In this document: positions 58,634-64,000 of the stretch, piece after piece
How positions within the stretch are numbered: the first letter of the stretch is position 1
How the letters are laid out: each line of letters opens with the position of its first letter
Assembly: GCA_963718755.1 (NCBI GenBank)
Contig: OY970376.1
Span: 2,480,001 to 2,544,000 of the forward strand
Length of the DNA: 64,000 nt
Source: VRUE01 sp963718755
GTDB lineage: Bacteria > Actinomycetota > Thermoleophilia > Solirubrobacterales > 70-9
Direction of reading: 5' to 3'
The notes under the pieces: generated by a model
The model's input: only the letters and a program-made list of their open reading frames with translations
What the model was told of the DNA's origin: nothing
The model's database searches: none
Position numbers and translations under genes: made by a program

Positions 58634-60307
58634 TTGCGCGTAGCCCTGGCCCAGATCAACCCGACGGTTGGCGACATCGCCGGCAACGCGGCCAAGATCG
58701 CCGAGTGGATCGGCCGCGCCGAAGCCGAGGGCGCGGACCTGGTCGTCTTCCCCGAGCTCTGCCTGCCTGGCTATCCGGCCGAGGACCTCTACCTGAAGCG
58801 CCATTTCGTCGCCGCCAACCAGGCCGCGATCGAGCAGCTGGCACGGGGCGTTGGAGGGACCGCGGCTCTGGTCGGCTTCGCCGAGCCGGTCGCCGGCGGA
58901 GGCGACTACCGCCATGCCCACAACTCCCTTGCCCTGCTCGCCGGTGGTGAGGTCAAGGCGGTCTATCGCAAGAACCGGCTGCCCAACTACTCCGTCTTCG
59001 ACGAGCAGCGCTACTTCGTTCCCGGGCGCGAGCCGTCGGCGGTCGAGATCGCCGGCGTCAAGGTCGGCCTCACCGTCTGCGAGGACGTCTGGGACGAGGG
59101 ACCGCCGGCCTCGATCGAGGCGGAGGAAGGCGCGGAGCTGATCGCCAACCCCTCCGGCTCCCCCTATCACCGCGGCAAGGGCCGCGAGCGGGAAACGATG
59201 TTTGCCGATCGAGCGCGTGCCTACGGCACTCATCTCGCCTTCTGCAACCTGGTCGGCGGCCAGGACGAACTGGTCTTCGACGGCCAGAGCTTCGTCGTCG
59301 ACCCCAGCGGCACCGTGGTCGCCCGCGCCGCCCAGTTCGAGGAGGAGTTGCTGATCTGCGAGATCCCGGCGAGCAGCGCCGCGAGGATTGCAGAGCCGCT
59401 TGCGGATCTGGCCGAGGTCTATGACGCGCTCGTCCTCGGCTTGCGGGACTACGTGGGCAAGAACGGATTTCGCCACGTCGGCCTCGCCCTCTCGGGGGGA
59501 ATCGATTCCGCCCTGGTCGCGTTGCTGGCCGCCGACGCGATCGGCGCCGAGAACCTCAGCTGTGTGGTCATGCCCTCCCCCCATTCCAGCGATGAAACCC
59601 AGGCCGACGCCCGAACTATCGCCGCCAACCTCGGCACCGAGGCCCTCGAGATCCCGATTGAGGCCGCGATGGACGCATATGCTGACTCCCTGGCCGGCTC
59701 CTTTGACGGCAGCAACGACGGCGCCGAAGCGGCCGAGGAGCCGCTGCCGCGCGACCCGACCCGACCCTCGGAGCCCGACCTCGCGGCTGAGAACATCCAG
59801 GCGCGGATCCGCGGCAACCTGATGATGGCGCTCTCCAACAAACACGGTTGGCTGGTGCTGACGACCGGCAACAAGAGCGAGATGTCGGTCGGCTACGCGA
59901 CCCTCTACGGCGACATGGCCGGCGGCTTTGCGGCGATCAAGGACGTGCCGAAGACGCTGGTCTACGAGCTGGTCCGCTATCGCAACGAGCAGGCCGGGCG
60001 CGAGCTGGTCCCCACCACGGTGCTGGAGCGCGAGCCCTCCGCGGAGCTGCGGCCGGACCAGCTCGACAGCGACAGCCTGCCGCCCTACGAGCTGCTCGAC
60101 CGCGTGCTCGAGGCCTACGTCGAGCGGGATCTCGGCCGCGAGGAGATGGTTGCGGCGGGGATGCCGGGCGAGGTCGTGGACGAGGTCGTGCGGATGGTCG
60201 ACCACTCCGAGTACAAGCGGCGCCAGGCAGCGCCTGGGATCCGGATCACGCCGCGGGCGTTCGGCCGAGATCGGCGGCTGCCGATCACCAACCGCTTCGG
60301 CGGTTAG
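58634..60307 (+). CDS. nadE: Glutamine-dependent NAD+ synthetase
   Basis: Last step of NAD synthesis. Two domains in 557 residues: a nitrilase-type glutaminase (E41, K113, C149 in FPELCLPGYP, YRKNRLPNYSVFDEQRYF and GLTVCEDVWDE) and an N-type ATP synthetase (LSGGIDSALVALLAA, LTTGNKSEMSVGYATLYGD). Start TTG at 58634, with GGAGG 5 nt before, since the family start RVALAQINPTVGDI follows at once; the long frame upstream is not coding. Its stop is followed at once by a family 2 palindrome. Confidence 0.94.
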   Translation: MRVALAQINPTVGDIAGNAAKIAEWIGRAEAEGADLVVFPELCLPGYPAEDLYLKRHFVAANQAAIEQLARGVGGTAALVGFAEPVAGGGDYRHAHNSLALLAGGEVKAVYRKNRLPNYSVFDEQRYFVPGREPSAVEIAGVKVGLTVCEDVWDEGPPASIEAEEGAELIANPSGSPYHRGKGRERETMFADRARAYGTHLAFCNLVGGQDELVFDGQSFVVDPSGTVVARAAQFEEELLICEIPASSAARIAEPLADLAEVYDALVLGLRDYVGKNGFRHVGLALSGGIDSALVALLAADAIGAENLSCVVMPSPHSSDETQADARTIAANLGTEALEIPIEAAMDAYADSLAGSFDGSNDGAEAAEEPLPRDPTRPSEPDLAAENIQARIRGNLMMALSNKHGWLVLTTGNKSEMSVGYATLYGDMAGGFAAIKDVPKTLVYELVRYRNEQAGRELVPTTVLEREPSAELRPDQLDSDSLPPYELLDRVLEAYVERDLGREEMVAAGMPGEVVDEVVRMVDHSEYKRRQAAPGIRITPRAFGRDRRLPITNRFGG

Positions 60308-60412
60308 GTCAGACCGCCGCAGACCGGCATCTGACGGCGTCCTCGGTCGCTCGCGTGCAGAGCACGCCACGCTCCCTGCGTCCTAGTCAGTCTTGGTCTG
60401 CAACGGTCTGAC
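60308..60412. repeat. Palindromic gene-end element, family 2, nadE/thioesterase copy
   Basis: Three nested stems: GTCAGACCG (60308-60316) / CGGTCTGAC (60404-60412), GCAGACC (60319-60325) / GGTCTGC (60395-60401), CTGAC (60331-60335) / GTCAG (60386-60390). The enclosed 50-nt core (60335-60384; begins CGGCGTCCTCGGTCGCTCGC) equals 61765-61814 in every base, while all the arms differ. The left arm begins on the base after the nadE stop; the right arms are the last codons of the convergent thioesterase gene. Confidence 0.8.
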
Positions 60413-60793
60413 AGCGATGGTCATCTGTGCCAGGGCGCAGAGCTTCCCGTCGGCATTGACGACTTCGGCCTCCCAGACCCAGGTCGTGCGGCCGCGGTGG
60501 CGGGCCTCCGCCTTGACTTCGACGTGGCCCTCGGTGACGGGGCGCATGAAGCTGACGCTGATCGACTGCCCCATCGCCGCCATCCCGTCGCCGCGCACCG
60601 CGAGCGCGGTAGCCCGCGAACAGACGCTCTCGATCAGCAACGACATCACGCCCCCGTGCATCAGGCCGACCGGCTGGCGCAGCTCGTCACGCACGGGGAC
60701 CCGCGCACGGGCGTGGCCAGGGTCGTCGTCCAGCCACTCCGTGCCGATCAACGAGTCGAAGTTCGAGACCAGGCCGCCCGGGTCATCCGCCAT
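60383..60793 (-). CDS. PaaI-type hotdog thioesterase
   Basis: 136 residues of the PaaI/YbgC hotdog fold with the signature LMHGGVMSLLIESVCSRAT. Hydrolyses acyl- or aryl-CoA; substrate unknown. A TAAGGT box lies 7 nt before the ATG (60791-60793). Its last residues (VRPLQTKTD) are encoded by the right arm of the family 2 element. Confidence 0.88.
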   Translation of the reverse strand: MADDPGGLVSNFDSLIGTEWLDDDPGHARARVPVRDELRQPVGLMHGGVMSLLIESVCSRATALAVRGDGMAAMGQSISVSFMRPVTEGHVEVKAEARHRGRTTWVWEAEVVNADGKLCALAQMTIAVRPLQTKTD

Positions 60794-60800
60794 CGCGCGG

Positions 60801-60806
60801 ACCTTA
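60801..60806 (-). promoter_or_regulatory. -10-like hexamer of the thioesterase gene
   Basis: TAAGGT (minus strand), 7 nt before the ATG at 60793; next to the 19-bp hairpin. Confidence 0.4.
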
Positions 60807-60815
60807 CCCGGCGGG

Positions 60816-60866
60816 GGGCGCGGTCGAGGTTTGGGTCGGATAGCGAACCAAACCTCGACCGCGCCC
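60816..60866. repeat. 19-bp perfect hairpin between divergent genes
   Basis: GGGCGCGGTCGAGGTTTGG (60816-60834) and exact reverse complement (60848-60866), loop of 13 nt. It lies between the starts of the thioesterase and the 60923 gene, close to both promoters, so an operator or attenuator role is possible. Confidence 0.75.
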
Positions 60867-60922
60867 GCCGACCAAAGGGCACAGGTGCGATTTAGATGCG
60901 TCGCATAGTGTTCGCGGCCGGC

Positions 60923-61747
60923 ATGCCGCTCAGCGACGATCAGAGAGCGCTCCTCCGGCTGCTCGCCAAACGCGAGGAGGGCTACGAGGACATTGCTGCC
61001 CTCAAGGGCCTCAGCGTTGAGCAGGTCCGCGCCGAGGTCAAGGACGCTCTGGCCGAGTTGGATGCGGCTGGCGAACCCCCGGCTCCCGCCCCAGCCGCCA
61101 AACCACCCGAGCTCGGGCCGCGGGCCCAGGCCAAGAAGCCCGCTCCCGCTCCCCGCTCCCGCCCCGCCGTTCCTGCTGTACCCGCCGAGCGCCGCCGACT
61201 CCTGGTTCTCGCCGGGGGTGCGCTTGGGATCGTCGCCGTCGTCCTGATCGCGATCGCCCTGATCGGCGGCGATTCGGATTCCGGCTCCGAAGGCACGACC
61301 GACTCGACTACGGAACTGACCGCTGCCGAAAACAGCAAAGTCACCCAGGCGGTCCTCTCCGCGGCGGACGGCAGCGACGCGAGCGGGCGCGCCGTCTTTG
61401 GCCGCGTCGGCAAAGAAGAAATCGTCCTCCAGGTGACGGCCGAGAACCTCGAGCCGACCGAGCCCGGCCAGTCCTACACCGTCTGGCTCTACCGCTCGCC
61501 CAAACTCTCGCTGCGCGTCGGCAGCGCCCCGGTCAGCGATGAGGGCCGTCTCGGTGCCCAGTTCCCGATCCCGGCCGAACTGCTTGCCTACATCGCCGGG
61601 GGCGCCTTCGATCAGGTCTACGTCTCCCGTCTCGACAACGCCGCCTACAAACAGGAGGTCGCGCGAGCGAAACAGAGCAAATCGCTGCCGCGCTACTCGG
61701 GCGAAACGGTTCTAACCGGCGAGATAACCGGCCCGATCTCCAAATGA
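60923..61747 (+). CDS. Membrane protein with N-terminal HTH-like part and external anti-sigma-like domain
   Basis: 274 residues from ATG 60923 (ATG 60896 possible; a TAGTGT box lies 11 nt before 60923). The first 45 residues (LSDDQRALLRLLAKREEGYE, then DIAALKGLSVEQVRAEVKDA) look like the sigma-70 region 4 type HTH, a Pro/Ala linker follows, then one membrane helix (about 92-115) and an external domain resembling the anti-sigma-K/RskA sensor (VLQVTAENLEPTEPGQSYTVWLYRS). Possibly a transmembrane regulator. Its stop is in the left arm of a family 2 element. Confidence 0.7.
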   Translation: MPLSDDQRALLRLLAKREEGYEDIAALKGLSVEQVRAEVKDALAELDAAGEPPAPAPAAKPPELGPRAQAKKPAPAPRSRPAVPAVPAERRRLLVLAGGALGIVAVVLIAIALIGGDSDSGSEGTTDSTTELTAAENSKVTQAVLSAADGSDASGRAVFGRVGKEEIVLQVTAENLEPTEPGQSYTVWLYRSPKLSLRVGSAPVSDEGRLGAQFPIPAELLAYIAGGAFDQVYVSRLDNAAYKQEVARAKQSKSLPRYSGETVLTGEITGPISK

Positions 61748-61835
61748 CGTGACGCGGCGCAGGTCGGCGTCCTCGGTCGCTCGCGTGCAGAGCACGCCAC
61801 GCTCCCTGCGTCCTTGACCTGCTTGGTCACGTCAT
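61744..61835. repeat. Palindromic gene-end element, family 2, copy after the 60923 gene
   Basis: Outer arms ATGACGTGAC (61744-61753) / GTCACGTCAT (61826-61835), inner arms GCAGGTC (61759-61765) / GACCTGC (61816-61822), and the 50-nt core 61765-61814, identical to that at 60335-60384. The stop of the 60923 gene is in the left arm and the stop of the convergent flavoprotein gene (61832) in the right arm. Confidence 0.8.
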
Positions 61836-63460
61836 CCGGAGACGAGCTTGCCCGGATTCATAATCCCGGCCGGATCCAACGTTTCCTTCACCGCCCGCAG
61901 CGCCTCGATCCCCAGCTCCCCCACCTCGGCCCTCATGTAAGGGGCGTGATCGCGGCCGACGGCGTGGTGGTGGGTGATCGTGCCGCCGCTGGCGACGATC
62001 GCCTCGCAGGCAGCGTGCTTGATGGTCCGCCACTGCTCGATCTCCTCGCCGCGCCGGGCTCGGGAGATGAAGGTGAAGTAGAGCGATGCCCCGTCCGCGT
62101 AGGCGTGGGAGAGGTGGCAGAAGACCAGGCCAGGCGTTCCCTGGGCGCCTTGCGCGGCACGGATCGCCCCGCCGACGGCTGCGTAGAGCTCTGCCAGCCG
62201 CGACCAGGTGTGCGAGGTCTCCAGCGTCTCCACCATCGCCCCCATGCCCATCAGTGTGTCGCGCAGGTAGGGACCCTGGTAGCGGCCGTGCTCCCAGGAG
62301 CGTCCCGCGGCCTGACCCAGATAGGCGGCACCGCCGTGGCGCAGAGCACGCACGGTGAGAGCCCGGCGGCGGGCGATCGACTCCTCATCTCCCTCGAGGC
62401 CGATCACGACCAGGCAGCCGGCTCGCCGTTTGCGCAGGCCCAGGTAGCCGCCGAAGAGCGTCCCCGCGAGCCCGCGCGGACCGGACAACGCCAGCGAGAC
62501 CTCGGTCTCCTCCTCGTCGGAGATGCGGATCACGTCGGGGAGGCCGGGTCCCTGCGCCAGCGTCCGCACGATCTCGGCGCCCGCATCGAAGCTCTCGGCC
62601 ATCCAGGCCTCATAGCGTCGCCGGCGCGGCTGGGGGCGGACACGCACTGTCACCTCGGGGATCACGCCGAAAACGCCCTCTGAGCCGACCACGAGCTCGC
62701 GCAGCGACGGTCCGGCGGCCGTGTGCGGCGTCTCCAGCGTGGTTAGGTCGCCCGCCGGGGCGCTCAGGCGCACGGCGGTCACCAGATCGTCGAAGCGGCC
62801 GTAGCCGCTGGAGGCCTGGCCGGCGGAGCGGGTTGCGGCGAAACCGCCGATCGTCGCGTACTCGAAGGACTGCGGGTAGTGGCCGAGGACGACTCCCTCG
62901 GCGCCGAGGGCGGCTTCTGCCTCGGGCCCACGCAGGCCGGCGCCGAGGCGGGCGGTGAGCGAGCGATGGTCGACCTCGACCTGACGGAGGCGGGCTAGGT
63001 CGAGGCTGACGAGGCGCCCGTGCGGTCCGCGCAGCGGCTCGACTCCGCCGACGACGCTGGTGCCGCCGCCGAAGGGGACGACGGCGATTCCCTCCGCGGC
63101 GCAGACCTGCAGGACGCGACGGACGGCGCCGGCATCGGCCGGCAGCAGCACGGCATCGGGCGCGGCCTCGAGCCGGCCGCCCCGCAGTCGCGCCAGATCG
63201 GCGTAGCCGCAGCCGGTTGCGTGACGGAGGCGGTCCTCCGCCCCGCTGAAGACGTTGGCCTCGCCGATGGCATCGATCAGCTTCTGCGGCAGCGGCTCGG
63301 GCTCGGGCAGCTCAAAGCGGTCGAGCTCGGCCGCCAGCGGCCAGGGCTCGAGATCGCCGATCCGCTCGCGTAGCACCGCCAGCGCCTCGCCGTCCAGCTC
63401 CGGTTCGATCGCAGGATCGCCCCACCCCCACCACTTCGAGTCTCGTCGCGGCGCCTCCAT
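61832..63460 (-). CDS. FAD-linked oxidase, alkyl-dihydroxyacetonephosphate synthase-like
   Basis: 542 residues of the GlcD/VAO family. FAD motif VPFGGGTSVVGGVE, the covalent-type loops IGGFAATRSAGQASSGYG and the C-terminal LDPAGIMNPGKL. A triple histidine (H497-H499 in THHHAVGRDH) is the feature of alkyl-DHAP synthases, which make ether lipids from acyl-DHAP; the Tyr/Arg of that family should be checked. Ether lipids are rare in bacteria. Coupled to the SRPBCC gene (TGATG). Confidence 0.83.
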   Translation of the reverse strand: MEAPRRDSKWWGWGDPAIEPELDGEALAVLRERIGDLEPWPLAAELDRFELPEPEPLPQKLIDAIGEANVFSGAEDRLRHATGCGYADLARLRGGRLEAAPDAVLLPADAGAVRRVLQVCAAEGIAVVPFGGGTSVVGGVEPLRGPHGRLVSLDLARLRQVEVDHRSLTARLGAGLRGPEAEAALGAEGVVLGHYPQSFEYATIGGFAATRSAGQASSGYGRFDDLVTAVRLSAPAGDLTTLETPHTAAGPSLRELVVGSEGVFGVIPEVTVRVRPQPRRRRYEAWMAESFDAGAEIVRTLAQGPGLPDVIRISDEEETEVSLALSGPRGLAGTLFGGYLGLRKRRAGCLVVIGLEGDEESIARRRALTVRALRHGGAAYLGQAAGRSWEHGRYQGPYLRDTLMGMGAMVETLETSHTWSRLAELYAAVGGAIRAAQGAQGTPGLVFCHLSHAYADGASLYFTFISRARRGEEIEQWRTIKHAACEAIVASGGTITHHHAVGRDHAPYMRAEVGELGIEALRAVKETLDPAGIMNPGKLVSG

Positions 63461-63912
63461 CAGGTCAGCGCCGCTTCGATCCCGTCGAGGGCCTGGTCGA
63501 GGATCTTGCGCTGGCCGCCGCGCATCATCGGCGAGCCCAGCCGCGACATGCCGCGCAGCTTCTGCTCGGAGGCGAGGCTGACCTCGGTATCCGCCCCCTT
63601 CTCGCGCAGGCCGATCTCGATCACCGAGCGGCGCAGGTGGCGCTCGAAGGGGCTGCCGGCGAGCTGCTGCTCCCAGACGTAGCGCTCGCGCTCGGCAGCG
63701 CTGAGACAGCGGTAGTCAGCGCGTACGCCGCGCCCCTCCGTCGTCTCCAGAACCTTGGTCCACTGGCTGCGCTTGCCGCCCGGCTTGCGATCGACGCTCT
63801 CGACCCGGCTCGTCCGCGGCCACCAGCGGGGCAGGTTGTAAGGGTCGGAGATGAGCTCCCAGACCTCCCCCGCGGGCGCAGCGATCGTCCGTCGGCGGGT
63901 GACTCGCGGCAC
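63460..63912 (-). CDS. SRPBCC-family protein
   Basis: 150 residues. START/polyketide-cyclase-type fold with the N-terminal RTIAAPAGEVWELISDPYNL and WWPRTSRVESVD patterns that mark the ligand pocket. Ligand unknown. Start GTG at 63912; its stop overlaps the next gene. It follows another short gene that is cut by the window edge. Confidence 0.75.
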   Translation of the reverse strand: MPRVTRRRTIAAPAGEVWELISDPYNLPRWWPRTSRVESVDRKPGGKRSQWTKVLETTEGRGVRADYRCLSAAERERYVWEQQLAGSPFERHLRRSVIEIGLREKGADTEVSLASEQKLRGMSRLGSPMMRGGQRKILDQALDGIEAALT

Positions 63913-63923
63913 CGGTTCGCCGC

Positions 63924-64000
63924 TCAGTCCCCGGCGAGGCGGCGAAGGTCCCGGACCAGCAGCAGATGCTTCAGGTGGCTGACGGTGGCGGCCAAGCTCT
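63924..64000 (-). CDS. C-terminal fragment of a gene cut by the window edge
   Basis: 25 codons are visible, ending SHLKHLLLVRDLRRLAGD and TGA at 63924-63926, 11 nt before the SRPBCC start. Too short for assignment. Confidence 0.4.
   Translation of the reverse strand, partial: SLAATVSHLKHLLLVRDLRRLAGD

Noticed and set aside
58553..60370. Extension of the secreted metallopeptidase frame to 1066 codons
   Set aside because: The extension is antisense to nadE and lies before a clear signal peptide.
1..64000. CRISPR array or cas genes
   Set aside because: No regularly spaced direct repeats and no cas-like proteins.

Overview
The window is GC-rich, gene-dense chromosomal DNA. The gene families (SCP-x type thiolase, WS/DGAT acyltransferase, Rpf-like secreted protein, MurT/GatD, LL-diaminopimelate aminotransferase, RNase Y, VKOR-DsbA) and the composition suggest an actinobacterium of the Thermoleophilia/Solirubrobacterales type. 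That placement is an inference from content; no rRNA gene is present to test it.

Layout. 1-9.9 kb: end of a membrane protein, thrS, infC, a convergent wecB, rpmI-rplT with a classical terminator, a TrmH-type methyltransferase, pheS-pheT. 9.9-16.5 kb: arginine genes argC-argJ-argB-argD, two small genes, argG, mostly with 4-bp start/stop overlaps. 16.5-30 kb: a secreted Rpf-like protein, ftsK, a RodZ-like protein, cinA, thpR, recA, rny, miaB, miaA, dapF, dapL. 30-37.7 kb: secreted and lipid-anchored proteins, an MBL hydrolase, an NAD-dependent epimerase, hflX, dut, a secreted RTX-like repeat protein. 37.7-41.5 kb (minus strand): lipid-kinase-like gene, murT, a methyltransferase and gatD, translationally coupled. 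42-45.7 kb: exported cyclophilin, peroxiredoxin, hydrolase, PRC-barrel-like protein, VKOR and DsbA. 45.7-47.8 kb: a small accessory island with an odd tRNA-like gene, two exported proteins and a regulator. 48-52 kb: methyltransferase, SDR, thiolase, FUSC-type membrane protein. 52-64 kb: ccdA, an IS110-family transposase, dinB, WS/DGAT, a secreted putative metallopeptidase, nadE, thioesterase, a membrane protein, an alkyl-DHAP-synthase-like flavoprotein and an SRPBCC protein.

Most striking signal. At many gene ends the last codons, or the bases just after the stop, are followed by a reverse-complement copy of themselves. Outer arms reach 20 bp and differ at every locus, yet the enclosed cores are shared. 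One family (infC/wecB, miaB/miaA, relative at hflX/dut) has an inner stem CTTTTTCG/CGAAAAAG. A second (nadE/thioesterase, 60923 gene/61832 gene, diverged copy at argJ/argB) has a 50-nt core that is identical in two copies. A loop-less perfect 50-bp palindrome covers the end of miaA. Only one classical U-tract terminator (after rplT) was seen, so these may replace terminators, be mobile palindromic elements, or both.

Expression. Many genes at transcription-unit starts have a TANNNT hexamer 6-10 nt before the start codon and no ribosome binding site, which predicts leaderless mRNAs; genes inside operons instead show GGAG-type sites or overlaps. One such hexamer supports a CTG start codon for the FUSC gene.

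Other oddities: a DapF with serine at both catalytic cysteine positions, a methyltransferase coupled between murT and gatD, and a GUC-anticodon tRNA with a 48-nt variable region.
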